Below, piece after piece: positions 11,870 to 23,474 of a DNA stretch of 64,000 bases. This DNA comes from Manis javanica (taxonomy: Eukaryota > Chordata > Mammalia > Pholidota > Manidae), in NCBI RefSeq assembly GCF_040802235.1, contig NC_133164.1, forward strand, positions 110,936,302 through 111,000,301, read 5' to 3'. A model generated the notes under the pieces. It had not been told where the DNA came from. It saw only the letters and a list, made by a program, of their open reading frames with translations, and searched no databases. The position numbers and the translations under genes were made by a program. The number at the start of each line of letters is the position of its first letter. Within the stretch, counting starts at the first letter, position 1.

Positions 11870-12820
11870 AAGGTGTCTTGTTTACTGAGCGAGCCTTCTT
11901 TCCAGCCGCTTAGAGACGGGGCTGCTTGCACAGAGCACCCCAGCTATGATCCCTTCTGCAGCCAGGGGAGGGGCTGCCTGAGCAGGTGCAGCGCCCCCCT
12001 CAGGCCCACAGGGGCTCCCCAGGGACATTCCCCTGGAAGGCAGCCAGACCCTAAGGTGCCCTCAGGGTGGGGAAGCAGCTGGGCCCTGCAGAGGCCATCT
12101 GGGGCCCTCACAGGCCTCGGTTCTGATGGGCTATGGCTGCCGGAAGGGCTCTGGAGATGGAGGCAAGTGCCTGCAGGTATAGGTGGGCAGGTGCGAGGCC
12201 TCGGCAGGCCCGGTGGCCTTGGCAGGGGGGAAAGGGCAGGCTTCCAGAGGCTTCCTCAGAGGTGGCATTTGCAGCAGGATGCTCTGAGAGCTGGTCTAGG
12301 TATTTATGGGAAAATGACAAGAGAAATCATGCTGGAGTCCTGGCTGGGATGCTGGGGGCTGACAGAGGCCTCTGGGGCAGCCCAGGGTCTTTTCAGACCA
12401 GAGGGAGAATCTCTGCTAGTCCTTCCTTCTTTGGGCCTACGGCCCCCAAATGGGCCTTTCTGAGGGACCAACACTCTTGAGAGCATGGGGTGTGTCGTGG
12501 CCAGAGGTCCTGATTAGAGCCCAGGGGCTGGGGGGCGGAGACAAAGGACGAACAGGAGAGAAGGCCGGGGGTGCCTCTCCCGCCCTGCCTGGGCGTTCTG
12601 GTGCCGCCGTGCATTGGTTTGCACAGGCTGCCGTGCCGCAGTGCCGCAGGCTGAGCGGCCCAAACAGCAGACACTCCCCTCCTCGTGGTTCCGGAGGCGG
12701 ACGCCTGAGACCGAGGAGCTGGCAGACTTGGCTCTCCGAGGCCTCTCCTGGGCTTCAGATGCTGTCTTCTCCCTGCGCATTTTCCTGGTCTTCCCTCTGT
12801 GGGTGTCTGTGTCCCAGTCT
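11870..12820. other. GC-rich intronic block, no recognised gene
   Basis: Noticeably GC-rich, with scattered CpG, inside an OACYL intron. A 196-codon frame (11873-12463, +) and antisense frames are open, but they look like composition effects: Gly/Pro/Arg/Ser-rich with no domain. Confidence 0.45.
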
Positions 12821-12825
12821 CTTCT

Positions 12826-12955
12826 AACAAGAACACTGGTCATACTGGATTAGGGCCCATCCCCGTCACCTCATCTTACGTTAATTATATCTTTAAAGAC
12901 CCTGTCTCTGGATAGACTCACATTCTGAGGCACTGGGGGCTAGAATGTGGGGGTC
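12826..12955 (-). mobile_element. MLT1 LTR fragment, antisense
   Basis: Short piece with CATACTGGATTAGGGCCCAT, CACCTCATCTTACGTTAATT and CACATTCTGAGGCACTGGGG, typical of the antisense middle of MLT1 LTRs. Confidence 0.72.
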
Positions 12956-14269
12956 CCTCTCCAGCCCAGCCCAGTGTGTAGCGGGAGGCTTGCTAGTTTC
13001 ACTGTAGTGGCGGTTAGCTCGCGGAGGCTGGGCTGACCCCTGGGAGGAGGTGCTGTGGATCGGCTCTGTTCCATCAGGGAGTTGAACAAATATTTCTTTG
13101 GGTGGATGTGGGTTTTTTTTATTGGATGGCCTGACTGGATGGTTTACCACCCACACAGGACAATGAGTTCTTAGTACCTCCCCACGCTGGCCTGGTGGGA
13201 GCCCACTCGAGTGTCCTTGTGACTGGGAAGCCCTGGCCCCAGCGTCAGCATCTTCCCCAGAAGCTGTCGTGGAAGATGAATTTCAATCTCAGCTACAACA
13301 AGCTTGTAACTGTGCGATTGCATTAGCTTCTAAACGGAGGGAGGTATAAGGAGTAGGGCTTTTTCCCTTCAGAGAACGCACTTGTTAAGCATGCCAGTGA
13401 TTCAAGGGAGACAGAGCTAGAGGGCCTGACAAAAGGCCCAGTAAATAGGCAGCATTGTCACCATACCTCCCCACCCACCACTTGCGGCAGACATTACTAA
13501 TCGATCACTAAGACTCCTCTGGCCTTCCCAGCATCAGCACCGAACTGGAGTTGGCACTCTGGATGAAAATCCCTGGCTCCCTGCATCACTGTGGTGATAA
13601 GGGAATGGTATCCCATCCCTTCCTCATGAAGAGCCATGGAAACCTCAAGCAGTGGAATGGGATCGCCAAAGGCATCTTCCAGGGAGGGTTGGGCCCTACG
13701 GTCCTGCACCCATGTCTGACATTTCCACTATACCTCTGCAGATCGTCTTGGTCCTAACCAACGCTCCCAGTTCTGGGTGGGTACAACTGGGCAGTGCCTT
13801 GCTCTGAGCCTGTGTTCCTAAATCTTCTTTCCGGACCCAGAACCTGCTGCATATTATAGCTGGAACCCCTTCGGGAGCCCTCTTGGCTTTACATATGCAC
13901 CATCTGAAAGTGTGGGAGAATTCATTTTTGTGGGTCCACCCTTGACCCACAGTGGATAGAAGATGGTAGGAAAATGCTTTTCTTTTTCATCGCCCAGGAT
14001 AGTTTTCAGTTGCATTTCACAAGGTTCCATAGAACATTCTGGAAGACTTGAGCATTGGTCGCCTTGATAGTGCATCCTTATATTGGCTTTCCCTGCTTCT
14101 CTGTCCCACACCCCATCCCTCGTTTCTACCCCCACATGAACTACCTGCACCTGAATATATGTCTCGGGCTCTGCATCCGGATGGGGAGGATCCCTCCTCT
14201 TTTGCTATCCCCTCCCCTGTATCTCACCTGTGCCTCATGGTCATTTCTCTCCTAAATTAATCACCACAT

Positions 14270-14420
14270 ATGTCTGCATAGTGCTTCACGTGTGGCAAGG
14301 GACATTCCCAAGCACGGTCTGATTTTGATCTGCACAGGACCACACAGCTTGTAAAGGATCAAGTCTAAAGGCTAACTCAGGTCCTCTGCCAGGCCCAGAT
14401 CTCCCCCCACTCTGCCACAG
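14270..14420 (-). mobile_element. MIR-like fragment, antisense
   Basis: CATAGTGCTTCACGTGTGGC and CACACAGCTTGTAAAGGATC resemble diverged antisense MIR. Confidence 0.5.
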
Positions 14421-14560
14421 CCGCTGCATCATTAGCCTCTCTCAAAGAAGGACCTAGCAGGAAATGCCTCCAGTCGCCAAGATTTCAAGTCTTGTGGCCA
14501 CAGATTTTGAGCTGAAGGAAACTAAAGAGAGCTCCTGTCAATGTCCTCTCTTCTTTGCAG

Positions 14561-14674
14561 AAGTAAACGCGTCCCTGCCTTCCTCAGCACCGTGCTGTTC
14601 TTGGCTTCTTACTCTGCCAATGCTCTGCTCACTCTGCCTTATAACCTTCCAGTCGCAGCTCCATCAGATGCAAG
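14561..14674 (+). CDS. OACYL: OACYL exon, membrane segment and LPYNLPVAAPSDA
   Basis: 114-bp exon with acceptor TTCTTTGCAG and donor AAG/GTAACC. Its first base completes the split Thr codon of the previous exon, and it ends with two bases of an Arg codon. It encodes SKRVPAFLSTVLFLASYSAN, then ALLTLPYNLPVAAPSDA: one transmembrane segment followed by a luminal or loop stretch. The frame is open, while the other two frames give unrelated protein. The position matches the segment that follows YLANDF in this family. Confidence 0.82.
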
Positions 14675-15179
14675 GTAACCACGGTCGCCAGCCTGCCCTG
14701 CTCTGTCCCCTGCCTGCTCCTAGAATGGCCAGGACCTCCCAGGGAGAGGGGCTGAATGACTGCCAGGCTATTTGTACTGTGTGCTTCAGTTCCTGGAAAA
14801 ACTGGGTGGGAAATGTTTGGCCTGGATGGGAAAGTTGATTGCATTTTTGTTTCCAAACTTCTGGGCCTTTTAATTTGCGCTGGGGGTCTTCTCTGAGTGC
14901 ACAGGAATTCACTGTTGCCTATTGAAGTGCTTCTCAGAGGAAAGGAGTGCCCCCACGTGGCTGTATTGTGTTTCTTTTCCAGTGGCAAACTGCTGCTTGG
15001 AAGTTCTGTTACTGGGTGGAGTCACTGAAATTTAAGGAAGTTGCTGTTACCTACCTAGGACTTCACCCACTATGCTCTTTGACCTCCCCAGTGAGGTATG
15101 TATATAACAGTTCTTCCTTTAACCACCCCTGAATTATATAGGAAAAACTGGTGTGATTTCCTGCTAACCTATTCTCAGT

Positions 15180-15600
15180 GCAGCACGCAGAGTGATACAA
15201 ATGAAAATCAGATCTGGTCGGTCAGCTGCTCAAATTCTTCCAATGGCCATCCATTGCTCTGGAGGTAGAGTATCTGTCTGACCTCAACTGTCAATCCCCT
15301 GCTTGCTGGCTCTGGACCAGCCACACTGGCCCCACCACCTCAACATCCCTTCATGATCTCTCCTCAGGGCCTTTGTACTTGCTATTCCTGCACATTATTA
15401 GAATGCTTTTCCTTTAGAATCTGGTCTTTGGCAGGGCTGCTCCTTCACTTTCTACAGGTGTTTGTGCAAACATCACATTCTCAGAGCACCCTTCATGGAC
15501 CACCTGATGTCAAGTAGTTCAGAACTGTGCCTGGCACCTAAGTGCTCAATATGTATTGGTGAATAGAATCAATAAATAAACTAATGAATGACTACACCCA
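15180..15600 (+). mobile_element. L2 LINE 3' region
   Basis: Contains TCCTCAGGGCCTTTGTACTT, GCTATTCCTGCAC and CTCAGAGCACCCTTCATGGA, then TGCTCAATATGTATTGGTGA, the usual landmarks of L2 3' ends. Confidence 0.75.
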
Positions 15601-15696
15601 GGTCTTTTGACCAGGAAGCATCACGCCCTTCTGGTCCTGTTATCGGTCTTGAGGGCATGACCAGGTAAGCCAGGGGGAGACTCACTCCCATCTAGC

Positions 15697-15835
15697 CCAG
15701 TGGTTCTCAGATCTACATGCACATAAGATTTTAAATCTCACAGATGCTTCCAGCAAGCACCGTCTCAGACCAATTGAATGGAATCTCTGGGCATATGACC
15801 CATGCAACTGAATTTTCTAAGAGCTACACTCTGAG
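15697..15835 (+). mobile_element. MER5-like fragment
   Basis: Starts CCCAGTGGTTCTCAGATCTA like a MER5 terminal repeat and ends with CTCTGAGAATAT. The middle is diverged. Confidence 0.58.
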
Positions 15836-16238
15836 AATATTTTTAGAGCTATTCCATTGCACCAGCCACCAGAAACAATTATTTAAGGTGAAATACAGTC
15901 ATTATGTTTCCTTGGGGTCGAAGGGTGAAGGGGCCCAAGGAAATTTGACATTTTAGCAAGCCAGCTGTGGCCTAAAGCAGGATCATGCTGTTTGTGGATC
16001 ATACTGAGGAAATGAACAAATGTACCCCAAATTTTCCTTTGGGTTTGCTGATTGCACCAGTAGACATCTGAGGGATTCCCTTTTCCATGTACAGAATAAA
16101 CATAACATTTTGCCTTATGATCTTGTGTTTTTAGTGAAAATGCATCTAGGTTATATTGCTCAGAGTATAACGCTAAGCCCTACTGCTGATTCAGGCCATT
16201 CCTTGCGGGCCTCGTTCTGAGCATTTTCATGCACCCAG

Positions 16239-16267
16239 ACCACCAGGAAAACATTCTCAAGATCAAG
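16239..16267 (+). CDS. OACYL: OACYL 29-bp micro-exon
   Basis: A 29-bp segment lies between an acceptor ending CATGCACCCAG and a GTAAGC donor. The exon at 14561-14674 and the one at 21463-21494 cannot be joined directly, because the frame would be wrong by two bases. Inserting these 29 bp repairs it exactly and reads RPPGKHSQDQG across the junctions. That fit is the main evidence. The polypyrimidine tract is modest, so transcript support would be needed to be certain. Confidence 0.65.
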
Positions 16268-16639
16268 GTAAGCTTTCCCCCTACCTCGCTGTAAGGGCTG
16301 GGAGTGGCCCATTGGGTCAGGCTCTTCCAAGCCACAGGCAGGGGTCAGACTTTATTGGGCTGGGGTATGATAGCAATGCCTCTTGGTGCTAGAGAATAAG
16401 AGGGACCTTATCTTCTTATTCTCTGGAAAACACACCCAGTGAGATTGCAAGGCCCTCTTCTGGAAGGGCATAGTTATGCAGGTTGGATTTTTAATAGCAC
16501 AAGCATCTTGGTTTCTATAGACTGAATTTCTGGTCACAGTTGATGGTTCCATGAGAATAGGAAACGAAGTGTAAGGAGAGAAGCTATGATTTTGCTTCCA
16601 GGTAGAATTCCTTCCCTGGATCCTGGATCCTTTTTTTTT

Positions 16640-17075
16640 TTTTCCCTTCCCTGGATCTTTTAAGAAACCAGATATCATTCTAGTTCACCATTCAACTTCC
16701 TTACTCAAGCTGGAAACCTGGGTTCATCTTGGACGCCTCTTCCCGTTGACCCCTCCACCCCATCCACTCAGCCACCAAGCCCTGCTGATTTCTCCTGCTA
16801 TTCTTCTCTTAGCCTCTCCAAATGACCTTGCTGAAGCCCTTCTCATCTCTTGCCTGGACTTTTTACTAATTATCTTGCCTCTGGTCTTGTTGATCTCAAA
16901 TCCTCCCTTGGGGCAATCTAAAACACTACCTGTCCTTGTCCTTGATTCATAAAACCTTTCCACATGGCTTCCACTGACCTACAAGACCTTGAGGGCAGCA
17001 CATGGCTTGCTCACCTCTGAATCCCCAGCACCTGGTTCTTAAATCACTGAAGACATCAATAAATAAGGGAATGAA
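16640..17075 (+). mobile_element. L2 LINE fragment
   Basis: TTCATCTTGGACGCCTCTTC to CATGGCTTCCACTGACCTAC, ending with AATCCCCAGCACCTGG and ATCAATAAATAAGGG: diverged L2. Confidence 0.62.
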
Positions 17076-18214
17076 GGCAAATTTGCTTCTTAATGGAGGA
17101 AGGAGCAGAGATTCTCTTGCACCATTAGGGTACAATGCCAGGCCCCAGTCCCTTCTGCTAAGCCCTACCTTCGTTTGCCTAGGTCTTGTGGGTATCTCAC
17201 TTGGATGTTAACAGAGAAGAGGCCCTGGTCCTTGGAAAATCTTGTGTTGCTGATGGTAGCAACAGGAGATAAGGCTTAACTAGAAGGAATGGATATACAG
17301 GGGCTATTTTTCCTGTAGATTGAAGTCATGGTATTCCCCTGAAAATGTCCCCACGCAGTTGCAGATTACAACAGAGTGCCATTAAAGAAGTACTTCAGTG
17401 TAGTCTAGGTTACATGGTGCCCAAGGAGAAAATGGGCGTGAGCAAAGGTGAAGACGGAGCATTTGGGAACTACTCCAAGGGCCAGGGCAGGACCAGGGAG
17501 CATGGAGCTAGAGCACAGTTAGAAACAATGAGCTGGAGAAACAGTGTAGAAGGGATGAGTGGATCAAAGGCAAACCTTTAGCAGCCAAAGCTAAGTACAC
17601 AGATTCCAAGCTGGAGGCAGCCGGGGCATATGGCATGTGCTAGCATGAGATAAGGCAGTGTGCATTATGAGTGACGGCGGAAGGGCATCCTAGCCTAAGA
17701 GGGGGCTCACGGACAGCCTCTAAGGAACTACCTTTCTTCCCTATAGCCAGAACCTGAGACCCAAGGAGGGGAGAGCATCTCTTTAGACCCAAGATGCAGG
17801 CTGCTAAGATGCTAGTTCAGTTTAATGCAGATGTCATCACAGCAGCTTGAGAACTGGAACAGAGAAGCAAGAGGGATCCTCGGAGGGCCTGGGTCTAAAA
17901 GTTCAAGTAAGGTGATACAGGCAACAGACAATCTAAGACCTTGAGCTGAGCCCAGTAATGGAATTTAACTCATGGGGCTATTCTTTGAGCGGGAAACGTT
18001 TCCATTCTCCCACTCCTTCTGTCATGTTATGCCTCCAGGGACTAGTGTGCAGCCCCAGTATAGGTTGTGTGCTGGAGGGCCTCTCATTATTTTGGGGCTG
18101 AACCAATCAGGGAGCCTTATTTGGTTAGGGAACAGAACGAGAGGTTAGGAGTGGGTGAGAGCATTGTCCTCTCTTTTTTCTTTCAACTCTGACCCAGGTT
18201 TCTTTGCTGGTAAC

Positions 18215-18500
18215 ATGTTACCTAACTATGGTACATTATTACCACCAAGCCGCTGACACTGGCACAGTCCATAGACCTTAGACCCACCAGTTTCATGTGT
18301 GCTCACTTTTGTGTGTAAATAGTTTCGTGCAATTCTATCACGTGTGTAGATTTGTGTAACCAGCACCACAATCAAGGCATGGAACTCCCCTGTCACCACA
18401 CAGATCTCCCTGGGCTACCTCCTCATGGCCACACATCCCCTCCCCCCAACCCCCCAACCCTAAACCCTCATAAGCACTCATCTAAACCTCCTATGGTAGC
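18215..18500 (-). mobile_element. Old L1M fragment, antisense
   Basis: Diverged antisense LINE 3' UTR with CCATAGACCTTAGACCCACC and TTGTGTAACCAGCACCACAA, followed by a C-rich run. Confidence 0.6.
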
Positions 18501-19816
18501 CAAACTTGGCACTGATAGAAGTTTACACATTGACACCTAAAGTGATGGTAATAACACAAAAAACCCAAGTTAGTGAAAAGGAGGTGAACACACAATGGCC
18601 CAAATGAGCTGTGACGGCGCCTTTCCTTTCCCACGGGGACAGGCTGTGCTGGGGTGGACCGACTCCCTGCCGACCCTGTTCTCCATGGTCGCTCTGACAT
18701 ACACAGCACACCTGGTGGGCTGGGTCGTGTCTGCCGGTCAGGAAGGACACGGATGCAGCATGGGGCATTGCTCATGGGTTCACATTGTGTCTCTTTAAAA
18801 CACAGTATGCACAAAAACCGTGTGCACAGAAGGGCTTTTATTTAGTGGAGTGGTTGATGAATGACTGATAGTGACTCGGAAACATCCATTTGTCTATATC
18901 CTTGAAGAAAACAACCCCTCCCCTCCTCATATTCTGCTTTAGATTTTTACACTGGTTTATGTACAAATGCAGCATATGGAAGAAAAATCTGCAGCCTCTC
19001 CACCCCCTAACATGGCTCAGACCTGGTGAACAAGGACCCTGAACTGTTGCCAAAGACCAAGAATACAAACAACCGCTCTCCCTGGCCTGGCACAGGCCCC
19101 CCAGGATGTGGCAGCAGACGCCACAGTATTCCTGGCTCAAGAATCATTGGCTACTGTGTGTTGTACTTAGAGGAGTGGCTTCGGGTGACTTAGAAGATAG
19201 ACCAAATCTGTGTTATTGTCGGCACAGTGGACAGTCTGCACTGGTAGTCGCTGGCCTGCGAGTAGATGACATTTCTGTGAATCCAGGTGGCAAACACCCC
19301 CTTTGGTTCATTCTTCAGCGATTTATCTTCCACACCTGTGCTGCCGTCAGCCAGTCACAATTACAGGATGCTCTAGGTACGCAACCCCAACCCCATTTTA
19401 AGATACCAAGATCGGTTAGTAGGTGGACAGAGGAGGTTATGGGTTAAAAATGGATGTTATGGATTACATTTATAGAGAGCATATGTCCACCTGATGACCT
19501 TTAGAAAAGCATGTCTATGAGAGGACATTTGGGGCAGAAGCGTGTAACTGAGACTCTCGGGAGGAGGAGAAGGGATCTCGATGGCTGAAACGCTTTCCAT
19601 CTCTCAGTCAAGCCAGTGCAGCCTGGGCTGTTTGTGTTCAGTTCATTCGGATTCTGTTGAGTTGCCAGAATTATCTTCTGACCATCTGACTCCTGTCCCT
19701 GTGGTCCCTTCTCATCATCTCCTGCAACATAGTCCTCAAACTTTGATAACATATGGACCCATTCTAATGAATAAGAGTTCTTTTGGATCCTTAGTATTGG
19801 CTTAAATTATTATTAT

Positions 19817-20486
19817 CATTTTTTTGACATTCTTTTTTATTAAATTTTTATTTTGGTATCATTACTCTACAATTACACGAAAGACATTATGTTTACTAGG
19901 CTCCCCCCTTCACCAAGTCCTCCCCACATACCCCTTCACAGTCACTGTCCATCAGCATAGTAAGATGCTGTAAAATCACTACTTGTCTTCTCTGTGTTGC
20001 ACAGCCCTCCCCATGCCCCCCCCACATTATACATGCTAATCATAATGCCCCTTTTCTTTTTCCCAATCCTATTCCCTCCCTGCCCACCCGTCCTCCCCAG
20101 TCCCTTTCCCTTTGGTAACTGTCAGTCCATTCTTGGGTTCTGTGATTCTGCTGCTGTTTTGTTCCTTCAGTTTTCCTTTTTTCTTATACTCCACAGATGA
20201 GTGAAATCATTTGGTACTTGTCTTTCTCCACCTGGCTTATTTCACTGAGCATTATGCCCTCTAGCTGCATCCATGTTGTTACAAATGGTAGGATCTGTTT
20301 TTTTCTTATAGCTGAATAATATTCCATTGTGTATATGTACCACATGTTCTTTATCCATTCATCTACTGATGGACATTTAGGTTGCTTCCTTATCTTGCCT
20401 ATTGTAAATAGTGGAATTACTGGGTTAAATGGTATTTCTATTTTTAGTTTTTTGAGGAAACTCCATAGTGCTTTCCATGGCAGCTC
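19817..20486 (-). mobile_element. L1 3' fragment, antisense, internally deleted
   Basis: Antisense 3' UTR and ORF2 C-terminus of the same L1 lineage as 22.2-23.5 kb. The minus-strand protein runs KIEIPFNPVIP and then jumps to LFTIGKIRKQPKCPSVDEW, so the block between these motifs in the other copies is deleted. It ends abruptly at 20,486, next to an MLT1-type LTR. No convincing target-site duplication was found. Confidence 0.87.
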
Positions 20487-20489
20487 TGA

Positions 20490-20800
20490 GACAGGGGCCC
20501 TCCTTCCCTCCTCCCAGGGCCCTGTGGCTCCCTGGCTCATAGGAGAACTGCTCCAATCCCTGCCTCCATCTTCATGCGGCCTCTCCCTTGTGTCTCTCCT
20601 CTGTGTCCCTTATGAGGACCCTGTCTCTGGACTTAGGGCCCACCCTAACCTGGGATGGCCTTGTCTTGATTCCTGACCTTAATTACGTCTGCAAAGATGC
20701 TTGTTCCAAATAAGGCCACATTCTGAGGTTCCAGGTGGATATATCCTCTGGGAGACCAGCTATTCAACCCACTACTGATAGCGACAAGTCCTGTTCAGAG
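20490..20800 (-). mobile_element. MLT1-type LTR, antisense
   Basis: Antisense landmarks: TTAGGGCCCACCCTAACC, then TTAATTACGTCTGCAAAG, then AATAAGGCCACATTCTGAGG. It directly abuts the truncated L1 at 20,486. Confidence 0.78.
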
Positions 20801-21462
20801 AGGGGTTTCTCACTGGATTTAATTCTAATTAATTTAAATCAGAGGGCCACAAGTGGCTGTCACATGGGGCAACATAGTTTTAGAAGATGTGCTAAGCTAT
20901 AGAATATTTGTCCTGAAAGGGACCTAGCATGGACCAAATGCAACCCCTTGATTGACAGATGGAGGGTCTGAGGCCCAGCAACGTTAACTGCCTCCTCCCA
21001 AAGCCCAGCAGCTCTCTTGCTGCCTTTTGAACCAGAACCAGTCCAGCGAAAGCACTTTGCACCTTGTTTTATACCTGTTTGTGCTTAAGGGCTGAAAGCC
21101 CATAGAAGTAGACTGAGTCCAAAGGCAATAGCAGGGGCGTGTCGTATTGGTTCATGTGCCTGCAGGGGGAAGTTGGGTTTGTTTCCGGTTTTGGGTTTTT
21201 TGGCACATACATTCTCTTAAAAATTATAATGAATCAAGCCCCCCACAGAAGTTCACCACCTCGGGCGCAGAGCCAGGGAGGGCGGTGATGACACGGTGTC
21301 CTCACAGGCCCAGGGAGGGCTCGTGGCTCCACCATCGGTGCCCCTTCGGCCCAAGACTGGTGAACCTGCCGCCTTCTTGCCGTCGCTGGAGTGACCTGCC
21401 AGCATCAGTTAGGCTTGCTGCTCGGCGCCCCCTGCCCTCACCACCCGCTACCGTGGACGCAG

Positions 21463-21494
21463 GAAACGCTTATTCATACACAGACACCAACATG
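21463..21494 (+). CDS. OACYL: OACYL 32-bp exon encoding NAYSYTDTNM
   Basis: 32-bp exon with acceptor GTGGACGCAG and donor ATG/GTGAGT. It supplies two bases of a split Gly codon and ten whole codons, NAYSYTDTNM, ending in phase 0. In NRF-6-like proteins a short hydrophilic stretch like this precedes the 'YYTKP' block and the C-terminal membrane helices. I did not find the exon for that next block downstream. Confidence 0.7.
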
Positions 21495-22227
21495 GTGAGT
21501 CAGCACCCCCTTCACCCCTTCACCAACCCTCTTCTGGAGCCAAATAGCAGCCTGCTGGCTCTGCTAAAGCCCCGTAGTTGGTGTTCTTAGGAGCCTGTTG
21601 TTCTTTGTGTCATTAGAGGGAAGCCTTCAGGAAAATGCCTTAATTTCGTTTTAATGTCTAGGGCTGTTTGTCTTACGGATCCATTTCGTACAGTCAGGAT
21701 GGCAGACTTTAAGGTCCAAAACAATAGGAATCTCATGGTAAGATGGTGCTACTGTGCCCCTCTTTCTCTCCAGTTCTCTCTTTTCTCAGGACGCTGTTTG
21801 CTGACCGGCATCGCCGGGCCGGCCCTGAGGCTGCTCACTGAGAAGCCGTGTCAGGGGCTGAGACAGGCAGCTGGGACCAGGCCTGCAGGGCCAAGAAGGA
21901 GTGGACAGCCCTTTGCTGGTGGTGATGCGCAAAAGCGGGGGCGGCCTCATTTATGGAAGGAATGTTCGTGTTCTTGGAAAAGGGTGTGAATCTGATTTTG
22001 CAAATGTTTAAGCTGTACGAGTTCTCTGTGTTTAATATATAAGAGTTCTGAGTGTTTAGAGGAGAGTTCTGAGCGTTTACTATATAAAAGAATTCTGTGA
22101 TAATCTACTTATAGCACAATAGTCAGCCTCGATGTATGTTCTTAGCAAAAAAAAAAATCTGGTTTTTTTTGGGTCTTGTCCTGTATTTTCTCTATCAGTG
22201 ATCATAGGAAGAAATCAAATGTAGTGA

Positions 22228-23474
22228 TGTAGCGAACTTTTTTATTAAAGTATCACTGATATACAATCTTAGGATGGTTTCAAACATACAACACAGTGGT
22301 TCAATACTCACCCATATTATCAGGTCCTCACCCCACTCCAGTGTGGTCACTGTCCATCACCATAGTAAGGTATTAGAGTCATTAACTGTATTCTTGACCA
22401 AACTATATTATGATTTCAAATTATTGTGCCCCTTCATCCCCTTCTCCCTCTCCCCCCACCCTGCCCCACTCCTCCCCTTTGGTAACCACCAGTGCCTTCT
22501 TGGTGTCTATGAGTCGACTGCTATTTTGTTCCTTCTGTTTTGCTTTGTTTCTATACTCCACAAATGAGTGATATCACTTGGTATTTGTCTCTCTCCACCT
22601 GGCTTATTTCACTGACATAAAACCCTGAGGGTTTATCCATGTTGTTGCAAATGGGAGGATTTCTTTTCTTTTTATGGCTGAATAATATTCCATTGTGTAT
22701 GTGTACCACCTCTTCTTTATCCATTCATCTATTGATAGACAGGTTGATTCCATATCTTGGCTATTGTAAATAGTGCAGTGATAAACATAGGGGTCCATAT
22801 GTCTTTTTTGAATCATGGATTTTGTTTTCTTCAGGTAAATTCCTAGGAGTGGAATTACTAGGTTAAATGGTATTTCTATTTTTACTTTTTTGAGGAACCT
22901 CCATAGTGCTTTCCACGGCAGCTGCATTCCCACCAGCAGTGTAGGAGGGTTCACCTTTCTGCACATCCTCGCCAGCATTTGTTGTTTCTTTTCTGTTGGA
23001 TGTTGGCCATCCTAACTGGTGTGAGGTGATATCTCATTGTGGTTTTAATTTGCATTTCCCTGATGATTAGCGATGTGGAGCAGATTTTCATGTGCCTGTT
23101 GGCCATCTGTATTTCTTCCTTGGAGAAGTGTCTGTTCAGGTCCTGTGCCCATTTTTTAATCAGTTTATTTGTTTTTTGGGTGTTGAGGCTTAAGAGTTCT
23201 TTATATATTTTGGATGTTAACCCCTAGTTGGCTATGTCATTTACGAATATATTCTTCCATACTGCAGGATGCCTTTTTGTTCTACTGATGGTGTCCTTTG
23301 CTTTACAGAAGCTTTTTAGTCTGATGTAGTCCCATTTGTTCATTTTTTTATTTTGTTTCCCTTATCTGAGGAGATGTGCTCAGGAAAAAGTTGCTCATGT
23401 TTACATTAAAGAGATTTTTGCCTATGTTTTCTTCTATGAGTTTTATGGTTTCATGACTTACATTCAGGTCCTTG
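22228..23474 (-). mobile_element. L1 3' fragment, antisense, with target-site duplication
   Basis: Reads as the reverse complement of an L1 3' UTR plus the ORF2 C-terminus. The minus strand encodes CLSIDEWIKKRWYTYTMEYY, and further on NIGKNLFNVNMSNFFLSTSP. The T-tract (tail complement) is at about 22,238. ATCAAATGTAGTGA occurs at 22214-22227 and again at 23475-23488, an exact 14-bp match that I read as the target-site duplication. Ten unexplained bases separate the left copy from the T-tract. 5'-truncated. Sequence from 23,489 to about 23,690 is therefore older flanking DNA. Confidence 0.88.

Larger units (their letters stand above)
9292..21494 (+). other. OACYL: OACYL gene span, internal coding part (five exons)
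   Basis: Five exons at 9292-9490, 10381-10460, 14561-14674, 16239-16267 and 21463-21494 join into one open frame of about 151 codons with AG/GT borders and consistent phases. Seen in the product: a hydrophobic stretch, then a tryptophan-pair motif (AWWMNSLLVNNF), then CSSCTGYLANDF, then a hydrophobic stretch with LPYNLPVAAPSDA, then NAYSYTDTNM. The WW-N-L-L-NNF and C-x-YLANDF signatures belong to NRF-6-like membrane O-acyltransferases (acyltransferase-3 family). Family knowledge: multi-pass membrane enzymes thought to move acyl groups; the substrate of OACYL is not established. In human the gene is annotated as a pseudogene (OACYLP) near SEC11C, which fits the gene order here. The N-terminal exons and the C-terminal membrane exons were not recognised, so the gene model is partial. 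No stop or frameshift is seen in the exons found. Confidence 0.8.

Noticed and set aside
11873-12463. 196-codon open frame
   Set aside because: Gly/Pro/Arg-rich product of a GC-rich intronic block. No homology recognised, and overlapping open frames exist on both strands.
18230-18262. TTKPL string that recalls the OACYL 'YTKP' block
   Set aside because: It lies in a diverged antisense L1 and upstream of the exon it would have to follow.
18644-18739. Possible extra OACYL exon encoding AVLGWTDSLPTLFSMVALTY and more hydrophobic residues
   Set aside because: Membrane-like and between OACYL exons, but its acceptor has almost no pyrimidine tract, and the exons on either side already join in frame through the 29-bp micro-exon.
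21661-21740. Possible next OACYL exon after 21,494
   Set aside because: In the required phase 0 it meets a stop codon within 17 codons. The alternatives lack family motifs.
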